Below, one piece after another: positions 36,818 through 48,855 of a stretch of DNA of 64,000 bases; the first letter of the stretch is position 1, and the number at the start of each line of letters is the position of its first letter. Both the position numbers and the translations under genes were made by a program. This DNA comes from Nitrospira sp. CR1.1 (lineage in GTDB: Bacteria; Nitrospirota; Nitrospiria; Nitrospirales; Nitrospiraceae): contig WIAF01000016.1 in the NCBI GenBank assembly GCA_014055465.1, forward strand, positions 1 through 64,000, in the 5' to 3' direction. Below the pieces are notes generated by a model, which saw only the letters and a program-made list of their open reading frames with translations, was not told the DNA's origin and made no database searches.

Positions 36818-37597
36818 ATGGACCAACCTGAATTGCCCTACCAAGTCAAGATCGAAAATTTTGAAGGGCCGCTCGATCTCCTGTTGCATCTCATCAAGAA
36901 AAACGAAATCAACATCTACGATATTCCAATTGCGCTGATCGCTCAGCAATATTTGGACTATCTGTCGGTGATGAAAGAATTAAACCTCGCGGTGGCCGGC
37001 GAATTTTTAGTGATGGCGGCGACGCTGCTGCACATAAAGTCGCGCATGTTATTGCCGGCGGACGAGGTGGCGGTGGATGAGGAAGAGGGACCCGATCCCC
37101 GCGAAGAACTTGTGCGGCGATTGCTTGAATACAAGCAGTTCAAGGAGGCCGCTTCCCAGCTGGATTATAAAGAACGACTGTGGCGTGATACGTTTGGCCG
37201 TGAGCCCGGTCCACCGGTCGAAGTCGCCAAAGATGAGAGTCTTCTGGACGAGATTTCTCTTTTTGATCTGGTCGACGCATTGCAGGGCGTGCTCTCACGC
37301 CATCCCGGAACACGGCTGGTCGAAATCATCCCTGACAACCTGACGGTTCGTACGCGCATGAGTGCGATTCTCGAGGCGCTGGAGGTCCATGAGTCCATGG
37401 CGTTCACGGCGCTGTTCGAGGAGTCGAGTCATCGGCTGGTCGTGATTGTGACCTTTCTGGCGTTACTCGAACTGATCCGCATCAGGGTCGTGCGGGTGTT
37501 TCAAAGCGAAACCTTCGGGGCAATTCTTGTCTCCCGTGCCTTTACGGCGGTGGCAGAAGGCGATCTAGTGGAGGAGTCTGAATGGAAGAGCCTATGA
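36818..37597 (+). CDS. scpA: Segregation and condensation protein ScpA
   Basis: Kleisin subunit that bridges SMC heads in the SMC-ScpAB complex. The N-terminal helix region VKIENFEGPLDLLLHLIKK with NEINIYDIPIALIAQQYLDYL is highly typical, and the C-terminal winged helix (VTFLALLELIRIRVVRVFQ) is present. 259 residues is normal. It overlaps scpB by 16 bases. Confidence 0.95.
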   Translation: MDQPELPYQVKIENFEGPLDLLLHLIKKNEINIYDIPIALIAQQYLDYLSVMKELNLAVAGEFLVMAATLLHIKSRMLLPADEVAVDEEEGPDPREELVRRLLEYKQFKEAASQLDYKERLWRDTFGREPGPPVEVAKDESLLDEISLFDLVDALQGVLSRHPGTRLVEIIPDNLTVRTRMSAILEALEVHESMAFTALFEESSHRLVVIVTFLALLELIRIRVVRVFQSETFGAILVSRAFTAVAEGDLVEESEWKSL

Positions 37598-38508
37598 GTC
37601 TCAGCGCGGAGGACGCAGTCGAACAGTCTGCCGAGCCCGGTGAGAGCGAGGCGGTCGTTTCGGAAGGGCCGATGACTGTACCCGAGGTAGAGGCTCAGGT
37701 CGGGGAATCTGCCGTCACCGAGATGGCTGCGGCGGCGCCCTCCTCTGATCCTGCCCTTTCCGACCTGCGAGCCTTGAAGGGGATTCTAGAGGCATTGCTG
37801 TTTGTAACGGCCGAGCCGATTCCTGTCACCCGGTTTTTGGCGTTACTCGGCGCCGTGACGAAGCAGGAGGTGGATCAGGCGCTGGCCAGTCTCAGTCATG
37901 ATTACGAGCAGGAGGGGCGGGGCCTGCAATTGGCGGAGGTGGCCGGAGGCTACCGCATCGTGACCAAGGCCGAATTTGCTCCCTGGCTCAAGCGGCTGGA
38001 GAAGGTGAAAGCTCCCTCGAAATTGTCGCGCTCCGCGCTTGAATCCCTGGCGATTATTGCCTACAAACAGCCGATCGTCCGCGGGGAAGTTGAACAGATT
38101 CGAGGGGTTGAAACATCGGGGGTGATCCGGACGCTTTTGGAGCGGAAACTCGTGCGGATCGTCGGGAGGAAAGAGGAGCCCGGACGGCCGATCATGTATG
38201 GAACAACCAAGGTGTTTCTCGAACATTTTGGTCTTCGCGACTTGTCGCAGCTGCCGCCGCTCCGTGAGTTTAAAGAGTTGGGCGAATCCGAGCAGGCGAT
38301 GCTCCCTATCGACGAGTCTGAGCCTGTGGGGCAGGACGCCTTGTCACCAACTGCTGAGTTTGCCGCTGAGGCCAATGGTGAGGAATCGAACGGGTCGGCG
38401 GAACATCTAGAGATGAACGGTGCCGGCAAAATACTGTCCGAGACGAACTCGATTGAATTAAATCCCGATAACGAGCTGATGACGGCTGAGGTGGCAGAGG
38501 AATCCTGA
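37582..38508 (+). CDS. scpB: Segregation and condensation protein ScpB
   Basis: Dimeric winged-helix partner of ScpA. The core (about residues 60-225) has LKGILEALLFVTAEPIP, LSRSALESLAIIAYKQPIVRGEVEQIRG and LIRIVGRKEEPGRPIMYGTT-like features of the family. It is flanked by acidic low-complexity extensions at both ends, making it 308 residues rather than about 200. GGAGGAG precedes the ATG at 37582. Confidence 0.94.
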   Translation: MEEPMSLSAEDAVEQSAEPGESEAVVSEGPMTVPEVEAQVGESAVTEMAAAAPSSDPALSDLRALKGILEALLFVTAEPIPVTRFLALLGAVTKQEVDQALASLSHDYEQEGRGLQLAEVAGGYRIVTKAEFAPWLKRLEKVKAPSKLSRSALESLAIIAYKQPIVRGEVEQIRGVETSGVIRTLLERKLVRIVGRKEEPGRPIMYGTTKVFLEHFGLRDLSQLPPLREFKELGESEQAMLPIDESEPVGQDALSPTAEFAAEANGEESNGSAEHLEMNGAGKILSETNSIELNPDNELMTAEVAEES

Positions 38509-38599
38509 TAGCCGCTCTCACCACCAGTGGGATCTGTCTCATCGCTGCTAGATATCTCCCTCCACGCTGTTCCCCGTTCTTCCTCTCACGTGCTTCAAT

Positions 38600-38657
38600 A
38601 CACAAAAGGCCCTCGGGATGCTCCGGCGAGGAGCGTATGCCCTGAGGCCTCTTGTGT
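38600..38657. terminator. Bidirectional hairpin between convergent genes
   Basis: A long imperfect inverted repeat: ACACAAAAGGCC (from 38600) pairs with GGCCTCTTGTGT (to 38657) with one mismatch, continuing inside with CTCGGG and GCTCC arms around a GGCGA loop. On the minus strand the stem includes TTTTGTGT. It sits between scpB and the DUF4124-type gene and probably terminates both. Confidence 0.6.
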
Positions 38658-38676
38658 GCGAGTGGAGCGCGCTGAT

Positions 38677-39246
38677 TTAGCGACAGCCGATTGGAATGAA
38701 GCCGGCGCCGAAGATCCGTGACAATGTGACATACCGGGCATTGTCGTAAAACGAATAGCTCGGGGCATACCAGTTCTGAGCCGTAGGGTTTCCGCCATAG
38801 GATGGATCTGTTCCGAAGAAATGCCCGCCACGGCTATTCTGATTGAGATGGATCCACTCCATATACATGGAACAGACCTCTCCCTGTACCGATCCGCCGG
38901 CAGTGTTGCCGGCATACCAATCACGTCCGGAATCCGGTATCTGCGATAAATTGCGCAATGCGCCGATCGGGGTGTCGTACGAAAAGTCCTTCGCGCGGGG
39001 GGCCGGCTGAGAGGAGAAGCCGTTGGGAGAGGGCGGGAAGACGGTGTCGGGCAGCGAGGGTATGACGGAGAGCGCCTTCAAGGCTTTGGGCTGGCAGTCC
39101 GGTCGTTCCTTGTTGGTATACAGTGTCGTTCCTTCAGGGCCTGGGCATTCCCACATTTCTACCGGGGAGGATTCAATCGCCTGCACGCCGGGGGCGAGAA
39201 TGGAACTCGCGGCGAGCATTGCAAGGATAAATCGTGTTGGCCGCAT
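38677..39246 (-). CDS. Secreted DUF4124-type protein
   Basis: 189 residues with a clear signal peptide (about 1-23, ending VQA). The segment VEMWECPGPEGTTLYTNKER is a DUF4124-like motif seen in many exported proteins; a Gly/Tyr/Asn-rich C-terminal half contains four cysteines over the mature chain. GGAGGTG lies 5 bases before the ATG at 39246. Function unknown. Confidence 0.78.
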   Translation of the reverse strand: MRPTRFILAMLAASSILAPGVQAIESSPVEMWECPGPEGTTLYTNKERPDCQPKALKALSVIPSLPDTVFPPSPNGFSSQPAPRAKDFSYDTPIGALRNLSQIPDSGRDWYAGNTAGGSVQGEVCSMYMEWIHLNQNSRGGHFFGTDPSYGGNPTAQNWYAPSYSFYDNARYVTLSRIFGAGFIPIGCR

Positions 39247-39547
39247 GATGCACCTCCGATTAATGTGTCTTTCCGGCTGACGCGCGTTGTCTTCTACAGT
39301 TACAGTCGAGAATGCTGAGCCTATGCTATTCAAAAGAAACGCGTCCATCCAGCTTTGGGGGGATGGATGCCTACCAGGCTTTCGACACGGTTGTCGATCA
39401 AGCAGACCGGGAGAGAACAACCGTGGAAATCGTTGCAAGCCGCGCTGGTCTTGCCTTGACTCCCTTCTTTTCGCTTTGCTAGACTGCCCGATCTAAGTTA
39501 TTGAAACATCCGCCAATCTTCACCAATCTCGTACCACGAGGAACACC
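39247..39547. other. Intergenic region upstream of the NHL protein
   Basis: No gene recognised. It contains the divergent start regions, including the strong candidate promoter at 39456-39485. Confidence 0.6.
39456..39485 (+). promoter_or_regulatory. Promoter of the NHL-repeat gene
   Basis: TTGACT (39456-39461), 18-bp spacer, extended -10 TGC-TAGACT (39480-39485). The best promoter match in the window; it leaves a leader of about 55 nt. Confidence 0.65.
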
Positions 39548-42517
39548 ATGATCAAGGCTTGGCTACTCGACGAAATGTTTCGGTTTGACCGTCGGTATCT
39601 CACTGCGGAAGGAAGTCAAAGCGAGTGGGGCGCCGGGGACTCCGTTGCAGAAGAGGAAGATCTGCCTCCTGCCCCGACGGGAGTGGCCGCCAAAGCCGGT
39701 AATGGCCGGGTAATGATTACCTGGGATGCCGTCCCGGACGCCATGTATTACAACTTGTACTTCATGACGACGAAGGGCGTGCAGATCAAGTTTTCAGAGC
39801 TCACCCGTCCCATCGCCAGCGCCGAGGATTTTAAGACCGTCATCGGCGTGACGAAGGAAAAAGGGACCTGTATTGAAGGGGCTCAGTCGCCGTTCATGCA
39901 TGACGATCTGGCGAACGGAACGTGTTACCACTATGTGGTGACAGTGGTGACGCAGAAAGGCGAAAGCCCTGAGTCTCAGGAAGTCATGGCGATTCCGGCT
40001 CCCTACCTGATTGCGAAAATAATCGGCCAGGAAGGTGTGGACGAGGGGGAGTTCAGCTCTCCGACAGGCATCGCGGTGGACAAGGACGGCAATTTGTACA
40101 TCGCCGATACAGACAATCATTCCATTCAAAAATTCGACAAAGACGGCAAGTTCCTGGGACGTTGGGGTGGAGAGGCTGGCAGCGCGGAAGGTAATTATTA
40201 TTATCCCCGCGGCCTCACTACCAACAACGACGGGCAGGTCTATGTCGCCGATACCGGCAACAACCGCGTTCAGCGGCTCGATACCGACGGCAATCCCATG
40301 AAGTCCTGGGGAAAGTTCGGATTCGCCTGGCGCGGGGCCGATATGAATAAGTTCGATGCGCCCTGGGGTGTCACAACCGACCAGGAGGGCAATATCTACG
40401 TCACCGACACCAACAATGCCCGCATTCAAAAGTTTAAAGGCGACGGCACACCGTTATTGAAATGGGGACGGGACGGAAGCTTCGACGGCGCGTTTTTCTT
40501 TCCCCGTGGAGTGGCGGTGGACTTCGTTGGAAATACGTATGTGGCCGATGAGGGGAACAACCGCATTCAGAAGTTTGATACCCGCGGCAGCTTTTTGACC
40601 AAGTGGGGACGGGAGGGCAGCGGGCCGGGCCAGTTCAAGGCGCCCTGGGGCGTCACCTGCGATGCCTTGGGCAATGTGTATGTCGTGGATCAGGGCAATC
40701 ACCGCATTCAGAAGTTCGATGGGAACGGCACATTCCTCTGTGCCTGGGGAAATCGCGGAAAAACCGAGGGGCAGTTGAATTTTCCGTCGGGTGTCGCGGT
40801 CGACAAAGAAGGCGCGGTCTATGTCGTCGATAGCGGCAATCACCGTGTGATCAAGTACGTGCCGACGGACGAAGAGTTGAATCGCGGCAAAGAAGAGCGC
40901 GAGCGGGCTCAGGCTGTCAGCGAATATCCTGCTCCCGGCAATCTGGCGATCAAGCCTGGCGATACGGAAACGTTCCTGAGCTGGATGGATGTACCGAAGG
41001 CCACCTCCTACAATCTCTACTTTCACACATCGCCACACGTCACCCTGGAGGGCGGGACGAAGATCGAGGGAGTAACCAGTCCCTATAATCATACCGGATT
41101 GACCAATGACCAAGGGTACTTCTATGCGCTGACGGCGGTCTACGAAAACGGCACGGAGAGCGCGTTGTCGGAGGAGGTCTCGGCGACGCCGGTGCTGATC
41201 GACATTACGGCTCCGCAAACGCCCTATGCCGTCATCAATCATGGCGCATTCATGACGAACTCGCCGGAAATTGTTGTGACGATTTCCGCGACCGACCTCG
41301 ATACGGGAGTTGCCGCGTACTATGTTTCCGAAAACCCGATGACGCCGATGGCGGGAACGCCCGGTTGGGTCGAGGTTCCACCGGCCATCAAGTTCGGTGC
41401 GACGATTCCCTTCATTCTTTCTCCGGGCGACGGGCAGAAAACTGTCATCGTCTGGTTCAAAGATCTCGGGAACAACATTTCGACCCCGGCGAGCGCCACC
41501 ATCCTGGTCAACACGTCCGGCTACCTCTGCGTTTCCAAATGGGGCAAGCCGGGCCGCGGCGCCTCGTTGTTGCACGGCGGCGAGTTCATGGCCCCGATGT
41601 ACGGTCTGGCTATCGATCAACAAGGGTCCATCTTTGTCGTCGACAACGGAAACAACCGCATTCAGAAGTTCGACCGCAATGGAAATTTCATCATTCTCTG
41701 GGGAAATTTCGGCGCAGCCAACGCGAACTTCCACAATCCGACCGGTATTGCCTGCGATGCCAAGGGTGATGTGTTTGTGGTCGATACGAACAATCACCGC
41801 GTGCAGAAATTCGACGGCAAATTGGGCGGCTACATCATGAAGTTCGGTTCGCGGGGGAACGGCGAAGGTCAGTTTAATGCGCCGTGGGGCATCGCCATCG
41901 ATCGGGTGCGGGGGTATATCTATGTCGTCGATAGTGCGAACTTCAGGGTGCAGAAATTCGACATGACCGGTGAATTCATCATGTCGTGGGGGAGTTTCGG
42001 CAATGGCGACGGACAATTCTATTTCCCGCGCGGAATCGCCGTAGACCAGGCCGACGGTACTGTCTATGTCGTTGATATGGGCAACCATCGCGTGCAGAAA
42101 TTCGACACCAGCACGAACGTCTTGCCTCAGCTGCTGACCAAATGGGGCGGGAGTTCCGAGGCCGGCCATGCCAGCAGCCCGTTGGCGCAGGAAGCGGGAC
42201 AACTTCGCTCTCCCTGGGGAATCGCCGTCGATGGCCAGGGTGACGTGTATGTCACGGACACCGGCAACCATCGTCTCGAAAAGTTCGATCGTGAGGGCAA
42301 CTTTATTTCTCAGTGGGGCGGCTTCGGTGGCGGTGACGGTCAATTCAATTTCCCCTACGGCATTGTGGTTGATTCACGGGGCAGTGTGTTTGCGGTCGAC
42401 AGCGGCAACACCCGGGTGCAGCAGTTTATGCCGGCCGAAGAAGGCAGCGAGCGGTTGCAGGAAGAAGCGGATGCCGCAGCCGAGCTGGGGCAGATCGATA
42501 AAACCACGAGAGTCTAA
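39548..42517 (+). CDS. Two-propeller NHL-repeat protein with fibronectin III domains
   Basis: 989 residues. Order: an N-terminal acidic segment, a fibronectin-III-like domain (about 40-150), six NHL repeats (about 160-440), a second fibronectin-III-like domain (about 455-560), an Ig-like domain (about 565-650) and six more NHL repeats (about 670-970). Each repeat follows PxGIAVDxxGxVYVxDxGN followed by HRIQKFD, so two six-bladed beta-propellers are expected. No signal peptide was seen, which is odd for this architecture. Probably a large interaction scaffold. Confidence 0.85.
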   Translation: MIKAWLLDEMFRFDRRYLTAEGSQSEWGAGDSVAEEEDLPPAPTGVAAKAGNGRVMITWDAVPDAMYYNLYFMTTKGVQIKFSELTRPIASAEDFKTVIGVTKEKGTCIEGAQSPFMHDDLANGTCYHYVVTVVTQKGESPESQEVMAIPAPYLIAKIIGQEGVDEGEFSSPTGIAVDKDGNLYIADTDNHSIQKFDKDGKFLGRWGGEAGSAEGNYYYPRGLTTNNDGQVYVADTGNNRVQRLDTDGNPMKSWGKFGFAWRGADMNKFDAPWGVTTDQEGNIYVTDTNNARIQKFKGDGTPLLKWGRDGSFDGAFFFPRGVAVDFVGNTYVADEGNNRIQKFDTRGSFLTKWGREGSGPGQFKAPWGVTCDALGNVYVVDQGNHRIQKFDGNGTFLCAWGNRGKTEGQLNFPSGVAVDKEGAVYVVDSGNHRVIKYVPTDEELNRGKEERERAQAVSEYPAPGNLAIKPGDTETFLSWMDVPKATSYNLYFHTSPHVTLEGGTKIEGVTSPYNHTGLTNDQGYFYALTAVYENGTESALSEEVSATPVLIDITAPQTPYAVINHGAFMTNSPEIVVTISATDLDTGVAAYYVSENPMTPMAGTPGWVEVPPAIKFGATIPFILSPGDGQKTVIVWFKDLGNNISTPASATILVNTSGYLCVSKWGKPGRGASLLHGGEFMAPMYGLAIDQQGSIFVVDNGNNRIQKFDRNGNFIILWGNFGAANANFHNPTGIACDAKGDVFVVDTNNHRVQKFDGKLGGYIMKFGSRGNGEGQFNAPWGIAIDRVRGYIYVVDSANFRVQKFDMTGEFIMSWGSFGNGDGQFYFPRGIAVDQADGTVYVVDMGNHRVQKFDTSTNVLPQLLTKWGGSSEAGHASSPLAQEAGQLRSPWGIAVDGQGDVYVTDTGNHRLEKFDREGNFISQWGGFGGGDGQFNFPYGIVVDSRGSVFAVDSGNTRVQQFMPAEEGSERLQEEADAAAELGQIDKTTRV

Positions 42518-42555
42518 GGGCAGCGGGCAAAAAGCCCGGGAGAGGGTGGCCACGG

Positions 42556-44022
42556 ATGTTAGAGAAGGAGATTCGGCTCGGGCTGACCTATGACGACGTC
42601 GTCCTGGTTCCGGCTAAATCACAGGTTCTCCCGACTGAAGTCGATACCCGCACTCGCCTCTCCCGAAACATCCATCTGAATATTCCCATCGTGAGCGCCG
42701 CCATGGACACCGTGACTGAAGCGCGGCTAGCCATTGCGATGGCTCAGGAGGGCGGCATCGGCATTGTGCATCGTGTGTTGTCGCCAGCCGACCAGGCGGC
42801 TGAGATTGACCGGGTCAAGAAATCAGAAAGCGGAATGATTCTTGATCCCATCACCATCTCGCCTGATCAAACCATCCGCGATGCACACGACTTGATGGCC
42901 AAGTACCGGATCTCTGGCATTCCTGTCACCAAGGGCAGCAAGTTGGTTGGCATCCTGACAAATCGCGATCTGCGGTTTGAGACGAGAATGGACCTGAAGG
43001 TCTCGCAGGTGATGAAGCGTGACAAGCTCATCACCGCACCCGAAGGGACCAGCCTGGAAAAAGCCCGCGAGATCCTACACGAGCACCGGATTGAGAAATT
43101 GCCGGTGGTGAATAAACAATTCGAGCTCAAGGGCCTGATCACGATCAAGGATATTGAAAAGCGGATTAAGTACCCCAACGCCTGCAAGGACGCCCACGGG
43201 CGTTTGCGAGTCGGTGCGGCGCTGGGCGTGGGCCCTGACACGAGAGACCGAGTGGACCTGCTTGTAAAGGCCGGAGTGGATGTTGTCGTGGTCGATACCG
43301 CGCACGGGCATTCGCAGGCGGTGCTTGATACGGTCAAAATGGTCCGGAAAGCCCACCCCAACCTGGATATCATTGCTGGCAACATTGCGACCGCACAGGC
43401 AGCCAAGGATCTGGTGAAGGCGGGTGTCGATGCCGTGAAAGTCGGCGTCGGGCCAGGCTCGATTTGCACCACGCGAATGGTCTCGGGTGCCGGCATGCCG
43501 CAATTGACGGCCATTGCCGACTGCGCGAGGGTATTGGCCGGATCAGGAATTCCCGTGATCGCCGACGGCGGTATCAAATATTCGGGCGATATCACGAAAG
43601 CCTTGGCGGCGGGCGCCTCGGTCGTCATGCTCGGAAGTTTATTGGCCGGTACGGAAGAAGCTCCCGGCGAAACGGTGTTGTTCCAGGCGCGAACGTACAA
43701 GGTGTATCGTGGAATGGGATCTATCGGCGCCATGGAGCGCGGTGGCGGCGATCGATATGGGCAAGGCGGGCGCCCGACACCCAAACTGGTTCCCGAGGGA
43801 ATCGAGGGCCGCGTCCCATACAAAGGCCTCTTGGCGCCGCACATTTACCAGATGGTAGGGGGAGTGAAGTCCGGCATGGGCTATTGCGGCTGCAAGACCA
43901 TTCCGGACCTGCAGCAGAAAGCCACGTTCATTCGCCAGACGTTAGCGGGGCTCCGCGAAGGCCATGTCCACGACGTCATCATCACCAAAGAAGCTCCCAA
44001 CTATCGTACCGATTGGGAATAA
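42556..44022 (+). CDS. guaB: Inosine-5'-monophosphate dehydrogenase
   Basis: NAD-dependent oxidation of IMP to XMP, the first step to GMP. 488 residues with the TIM barrel interrupted by two CBS domains (about 95-205). The catalytic cysteine lies in [15 protein letters not shown], and the flap contains [16 protein letters not shown]. Followed by guaA, forming a guaB-guaA pair 87 bases apart. Confidence 0.97.
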   Translation: MLEKEIRLGLTYDDVVLVPAKSQVLPTEVDTRTRLSRNIHLNIPIVSAAMDTVTEARLAIAMAQEGGIGIVHRVLSPADQAAEIDRVKKSESGMILDPITISPDQTIRDAHDLMAKYRISGIPVTKGSKLVGILTNRDLRFETRMDLKVSQVMKRDKLITAPEGTSLEKAREILHEHRIEKLPVVNKQFELKGLITIKDIEKRIKYPNACKDAHGRLRVGAALGVGPDTRDRVDLLVKAGVDVVVVDTAHGHSQAVLDTVKMVRKAHPNLDIIAGNIATAQAAKDLVKAGVDAVKVGVGPGSICTTRMVSGAGMPQLTAIADCARVLAGSGIPVIADGGIKYSGDITKALAAGASVVMLGSLLAGTEEAPGETVLFQARTYKVYRGMGSIGAMERGGGDRYGQGGRPTPKLVPEGIEGRVPYKGLLAPHIYQMVGGVKSGMGYCGCKTIPDLQQKATFIRQTLAGLREGHVHDVIITKEAPNYRTDWE

Positions 44023-44109
44023 CAAGCGCAAAGCGGGAAGAGCCAGCCATTCTTTCCATTTTCTTCATCCTCCGCATTGAACCTCTAACGTTCTACATCC
44101 CGCACACTC

Positions 44110-45666
44110 ATGGAACTTTGGCACGATAGAATCCTCGTCCTCGATTTCGGGTCTCAGTACACGCAACTGATTGCACGACGTATTCGGGAAGCGCAGGTCT
44201 ACTCGCAGATCCTGCCGTGCACGGTGCCTCTCGCTACAGTGTTGGCGTATCGGCCGAAAGGCATCGTGCTCTCCGGCGGGCCGTCGAGTGTCTACGACAA
44301 GAAGGCGCCCAAGGTGCCCAAGCAGCTCTTTGAGCAGGGCATCCCCATTCTCGGGATCTGCTATGGCATGCAGTTGGTGACGCATTTGCAGGGCGGTGAA
44401 GTAGAAAAGGCTCCGCATCGTGAATTTGGTCGGGCCGAACTGCAACTGGACGATCGATCGGACCTGTTCAAGGGGATTGGACGTGGCGGATCCACCGTTG
44501 TGTGGATGTCGCACGGGGATCGCATTGAGCGCATGCCGCCCGGGTTCCGCTCCATCGCCCATACGGACAATTCTCCTATAGCGGCGATGAAGCGGCATGA
44601 TGCCAAACAGCGGATTTATTGCCTGCAGTTCCATCCCGAGGTAGCCCATACCGCCGAAGGTGCCACGATTCTCAAGAACTTCGTCTACGACATTTGCGGC
44701 TGCAAACCGACGTGGACGATGCGTTCCTATGTCGAAACAGCCGTGGAGCAAATCCGCCAACAGGTCGGAACGGAGCGCGTGATCTGTGCCTTGAGCGGCG
44801 GGGTGGATTCGTCGGTAGCGGCGGCCCTGACGCATCGGGCGGTCGGCGATCAACTGACCTGTATCTTCGTCGATAACGGGGTGTTGCGCGCCGGTGAACG
44901 GGAGCAGGTGGAGAAGACCTTCGCGTCGCAACTCCATCTGAACATGCGGATTCTCGATCGTACGAGTCAGTTCATGACGGCTCTGAAAAACGTGACTGAT
45001 CCGGAACGAAAGCGAAAAATTATCGGCCGCCTGTTCATTAAGAACTTTGAAGTCGAATCCAAGAAGCTTAAGGGGATTAGGTATCTCGTGCAGGGTACGC
45101 TCTATCCCGATGTGATCGAAAGCGTCAGCTTTAAAGGCCCCTCGGCGACGATCAAGACACACCATAACGTCGGTGGGCTGCCGACCAGAATGAAGCTGAA
45201 GCTGGTTGAACCCCTTCGCGAATTGTTCAAGGACGAAGTGCGCGTCTTGGGTCAGGAGCTGGGTTTGCCGGATGAGATTATTTGGCGGCAGCCGTTTCCC
45301 GGTCCCGGTTTGGCAATCCGGGTGCTCGGCGCGGTAACCAAGGAGCGGTTGGCTATCTTGCGCGGGGCCGAAACGATCGTCGATCAGGAAATTCGCGCCG
45401 CCGGACTCTACCGGGAAATTTGGCAGGCGTTTGCGGTCTTGTTGCCTATCCGGACCGTCGGCGTGATGGGCGATCAGCGGACCTACGAGCATGTGATTGC
45501 GATTCGCGCCGTGACCAGTCTCGACGGCATGACGGCCGACTGGGCCAAGATTCCGAATGAGGTGTTGGGCAGAATGTCGAGTCGAATCATCAATGAAGTG
45601 AAGGGCGTCAACCGGGTTGTCTATGACATCAGCTCTAAACCTCCGAGTACGATTGAGTGGGAATAA
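44110..45666 (+). CDS. guaA: GMP synthase (glutamine-hydrolysing)
   Basis: Converts XMP to GMP. The glutaminase domain (about 1-200) has GICYGMQ with the nucleophile cysteine and the FHPEVAHT triad segment. The ATP-pyrophosphatase domain begins with [15 protein letters not shown], and the C-terminal dimerisation domain ends KPPSTIEWE, the family's invariant end. 518 residues is standard. Confidence 0.97.
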   Translation: MELWHDRILVLDFGSQYTQLIARRIREAQVYSQILPCTVPLATVLAYRPKGIVLSGGPSSVYDKKAPKVPKQLFEQGIPILGICYGMQLVTHLQGGEVEKAPHREFGRAELQLDDRSDLFKGIGRGGSTVVWMSHGDRIERMPPGFRSIAHTDNSPIAAMKRHDAKQRIYCLQFHPEVAHTAEGATILKNFVYDICGCKPTWTMRSYVETAVEQIRQQVGTERVICALSGGVDSSVAAALTHRAVGDQLTCIFVDNGVLRAGEREQVEKTFASQLHLNMRILDRTSQFMTALKNVTDPERKRKIIGRLFIKNFEVESKKLKGIRYLVQGTLYPDVIESVSFKGPSATIKTHHNVGGLPTRMKLKLVEPLRELFKDEVRVLGQELGLPDEIIWRQPFPGPGLAIRVLGAVTKERLAILRGAETIVDQEIRAAGLYREIWQAFAVLLPIRTVGVMGDQRTYEHVIAIRAVTSLDGMTADWAKIPNEVLGRMSSRIINEVKGVNRVVYDISSKPPSTIEWE

Positions 45667-45738
45667 CGCCGTTACCCCTGACACGTACCAGGTGAAAAGG
45701 GGATCCTTGAATTCATTGCGTTCTATCGTTCACGCCAT

Positions 45739-47001
45739 ATGACTGTTCGTCTTCAAAAGCTGATTGCGGGTACGGGGATTGCGTCGCGTCGCAAAGCCGA
45801 GGAATTGATTGTGTCCGGACGGGTGACCGTGAACGGCAATGTGGTCACGGAGCTTGGCACCAAAGTCGATCCAAACCGAGACCACGTCAAGGTCGACGGC
45901 AAACATTTGCGGGCTGTACAGCCCTATGTCTATCTAATCCTGAACAAGCCTAAGAACGTCATGTCCACGCTTGATGATCCCGAAGGTCGTCCGACCGTGA
46001 AAGATTATTTGCGTGGAGTGACCGTCCGCGTGTTCCCGGTCGGCCGATTGGATTTCGATAGCGAAGGACTCATGTTGCTCACGAATCATGGTGATTTGGC
46101 CCAGGCGCTGCTTCATCCTCGCTACCATGTGCCCAAGACCTATCTGATTAAAGTGAAGGGCGTGCTCGACGACGCCAAAATCGAAGCGCTCGAACGGGGC
46201 GTCAAACTCGAAGATGGCTTTACTGCCCCGGCGAAGGTCCAGAAGGTCAGCAGGGCCGAAAGCAACTCCTGGCTTGAAGTCACGATCCATGAAGGCCGAA
46301 AACACCAGGTCAAGCGGATGATCGAGGCCGTCGGCCATTCGGTCATCAAGCTGACGCGTGTCCGTATGGGGCCGTTGCTACTGGGCGACTTGGCGTCAGG
46401 GGAATATCGATTTTTAACCGACCGTGAGGCGAACCGGTTACGGGAACTCGTCGAGGATCGGGTGGCCAGGGCCGAACATCCGCAGTTGGATGCCTCAGGA
46501 AAACCGGTGCGTTGGACGCCGCCGACGGAGCCGGCGCCGCCGCGGGCGCCCAAGCCTGAACGTTCAGGGCGAGGCCCGAAATCTCAGCGCCAGGAATCCG
46601 GACCTCGGTCATCGCGGTCGCGGGAGGATGCGAAATCCGGACGTCCTAATCGTGGCGGCTTGAAACGGCCTCTCAGCCCTGGCGCGAAGTTCCGACGTCC
46701 GGCGAAGACACAAGGATTTCAACGTTCTCAGCCAGGCGTCATGCCTCAAGGAGACGATCGAAGCTCCACGACGCGTCCTGCCGCTTCCGTCCGGAAGCCT
46801 CGCCAGTCTCCATCGGGGACAGCATTTAAGCGGGGTACATTCAATCGAAAGCCTCAAGGCTCCGGACCAGGCACGTCAGCGGGCCGGTCTGGATCAGGAC
46901 AGAAGTTTCAACAGGACCGGCGTAGCGGATCGTCGTCGTCACGCCCGGGTCAGCGGGGCCCTGCGAGGCAGTCGCGGTACTCAACGCGGAGAAGAGCATG
47001 A
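45739..47001 (+). CDS. rluB: Pseudouridine synthase RluB/RsuA family with disordered tail
   Basis: Modifies a uridine in 23S rRNA (RluB-type by best resemblance). An S4 RNA-binding domain ([20 protein letters not shown], 1-60) is followed by the catalytic domain with [17 protein letters not shown], where the first Asp of LDFDSE is catalytic, and [10 protein letters not shown]. From about residue 245 to 420 there is a Ser/Arg/Gly/Pro-rich basic tail not found in the E. coli enzyme, probably disordered and RNA-binding. Its stop overlaps the aspS ATG (ATGA). Confidence 0.85.
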   Translation: MTVRLQKLIAGTGIASRRKAEELIVSGRVTVNGNVVTELGTKVDPNRDHVKVDGKHLRAVQPYVYLILNKPKNVMSTLDDPEGRPTVKDYLRGVTVRVFPVGRLDFDSEGLMLLTNHGDLAQALLHPRYHVPKTYLIKVKGVLDDAKIEALERGVKLEDGFTAPAKVQKVSRAESNSWLEVTIHEGRKHQVKRMIEAVGHSVIKLTRVRMGPLLLGDLASGEYRFLTDREANRLRELVEDRVARAEHPQLDASGKPVRWTPPTEPAPPRAPKPERSGRGPKSQRQESGPRSSRSREDAKSGRPNRGGLKRPLSPGAKFRRPAKTQGFQRSQPGVMPQGDDRSSTTRPAASVRKPRQSPSGTAFKRGTFNRKPQGSGPGTSAGRSGSGQKFQQDRRSGSSSSRPGQRGPARQSRYSTRRRA

Positions 47002-48761
47002 AGATCAGAACCCATCGGTGCGGGGAGTTGACCAAAGCGCAGGTTGGCCAGCACGTGGTATTAAACGGCTGGGTGCAACGGCGTCGGGATCACGGCATGG
47101 TGCTGTTCATCGATCTGCGTGATCGGACCGGATTGACACAAGTTGTGTTCAATGCCGAGCGGAATGCCGCCGTTCATCAGGCCGCACATACCTTGCGGAG
47201 TGAATGCGTCGTGTCGGTCACCGGTCAGGTCATGGCCCGTCCCGAGGAGTCCCGCAATCCACATTTGCCGACGGGCGAGATTGAAATTTTCGTCGATGCG
47301 GTGGAGATTCTGAACGAGGCGAAGACGCCACCGTTCATGATCGAAGACGACATTGAAATCACCGAGTCGCTACGGTTGAAATACCGTTATCTCGACCTCA
47401 GACGACCACGGATGCAACGGTTGCTGGGATTACGCCACGGAATCATGCAGGCTGTGCGCGCGTTTTTGAATGCGGAGCAGTTTCTCGAAGTGGAAACACC
47501 CGTCCTAACGAAGAGCACCCCGGAAGGCGCGCGAGATTATTTGGTGCCGAGCCGCGTCAATCCGGGCATGTTCTACGCGCTACCGCAGTCGCCGCAGTTG
47601 TTCAAGCAGGTGTTGATGGTCAGCGGCGTCGATCGGTATTACCAGATTGCCCGCTGCTTCCGTGACGAAGACTTGCGTAATGACCGCCAGCCAGAGTTTA
47701 CCCAGATCGACCTCGAGATGTCGTTTGTGGATCGCGAGCAGGTCATGTCCCTCATGGAACGGATGATTGTCTCCGTGTTCAAGGATGCCGGCAGCGTGCA
47801 ATTGCCTACGCCGTTCCCACGGATGACCTATGCCGAGGCTATGGGGCGTTACGGTTCCGACAAGCCGGACCTACGCTTCGACATGCCGTTGCATGATGTG
47901 ACCGCGTTTGCCGCCAAGAGCGACTTCAAAGTCTTTAAAGACGCGGCGGCCAAGGGTGGCTTGGTCAAGGCATTGATCGTGTCTGGCGGTGCCACCATTG
48001 CGCGGAGCCGTATCGATGCGCTCGGTGAAACCGCGAAGAGCTTTGGGGCCAAAGGGTTAGCCTGGTTGAAGGTGACCGCGGAGGGACAGTTGGAATCCGT
48101 GATTGCCAAGTTTCTCGATGCCCAGGCTTTTGCGGCAGCCTTGCCGGAAGCGAAGCCCGGTGATCTGGTTCTCTTCGGCGCGGACAAGCCGGCCATCGTG
48201 CACGACGTCCTGGGACGGATTCGCCTGCTGCTTGGCGAAGAACTGAATCTGATCGATAAGGCCGCCTGGAAGCCGCTCTGGGTGACGGAGTTTCCACTCC
48301 TGGACTATTCACCGGAGGAAAAGCGCTATGTCTTCATGCACAATCCCTTTGCGGCGCCGATGGATGAAGACCTCCCATTCCTGGATACCGAGCCGTTGAA
48401 GGCCAGGGCCAAGGCCTACGACATGGTGCTCAATGGCAGCGAGATCGGTGGCGGCAGCATTCGCAATCACCGCAGCGATATTCAGTTTCGAATTCTCGAT
48501 CTGCTCGGCATCGGGAAGGATCAGGCGCAGGCGAAGTTCGGTTTCCTGCTGGAGGCGCTGGAATATGGCGCTCCTCCACACGGTGGAATCGCCTTCGGCC
48601 TCGATCGGCTGATCATGCTTCTGGGTAGTGCCGATTCGATTCGGGATGTGATTGCATTCCCCAAGACCCAACGCGCGCAGTGTCCCATGACCGAAGCTCC
48701 ATCGGCTGTCAGCGCCGATCAGTTGAAGGAGCTGCGCATCAAGCTTGATCTTGTCGAATAG
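46998..48761 (+). CDS. aspS: Aspartyl-tRNA synthetase
   Basis: Class II synthetase of 587 residues, bacterial type with an insertion (GAD) domain. The N-terminal OB-fold (about 1-105) has [14 protein letters not shown]. Motif 2 is [19 protein letters not shown] and motif 3 is [19 protein letters not shown]. Whether it also charges tRNA-Asn cannot be judged here. It overlaps the preceding pseudouridine synthase gene by 4 bases. Confidence 0.97.
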   Translation: MKIRTHRCGELTKAQVGQHVVLNGWVQRRRDHGMVLFIDLRDRTGLTQVVFNAERNAAVHQAAHTLRSECVVSVTGQVMARPEESRNPHLPTGEIEIFVDAVEILNEAKTPPFMIEDDIEITESLRLKYRYLDLRRPRMQRLLGLRHGIMQAVRAFLNAEQFLEVETPVLTKSTPEGARDYLVPSRVNPGMFYALPQSPQLFKQVLMVSGVDRYYQIARCFRDEDLRNDRQPEFTQIDLEMSFVDREQVMSLMERMIVSVFKDAGSVQLPTPFPRMTYAEAMGRYGSDKPDLRFDMPLHDVTAFAAKSDFKVFKDAAAKGGLVKALIVSGGATIARSRIDALGETAKSFGAKGLAWLKVTAEGQLESVIAKFLDAQAFAAALPEAKPGDLVLFGADKPAIVHDVLGRIRLLLGEELNLIDKAAWKPLWVTEFPLLDYSPEEKRYVFMHNPFAAPMDEDLPFLDTEPLKARAKAYDMVLNGSEIGGGSIRNHRSDIQFRILDLLGIGKDQAQAKFGFLLEALEYGAPPHGGIAFGLDRLIMLLGSADSIRDVIAFPKTQRAQCPMTEAPSAVSADQLKELRIKLDLVE

Positions 48762-48855
48762 CTCGATGTGGATGACATCGTGTGCAGGCCGCGCCGGTAT
48801 GTCTACGGCCGTTCCGCACAATGATCCGCTGAGCTCCTGAGGAGTCTGCTACCCC

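Noticed and set aside
40454-42343. 629-codon open frame on the minus strand opposite the NHL gene
   Set aside because: Antisense shadow of a repetitive gene; repeats in it merely mirror NHL repeats.
44065-45684. 539-codon minus-strand frame opposite guaA
   Set aside because: Shadow of guaA with no recognisable protein family.
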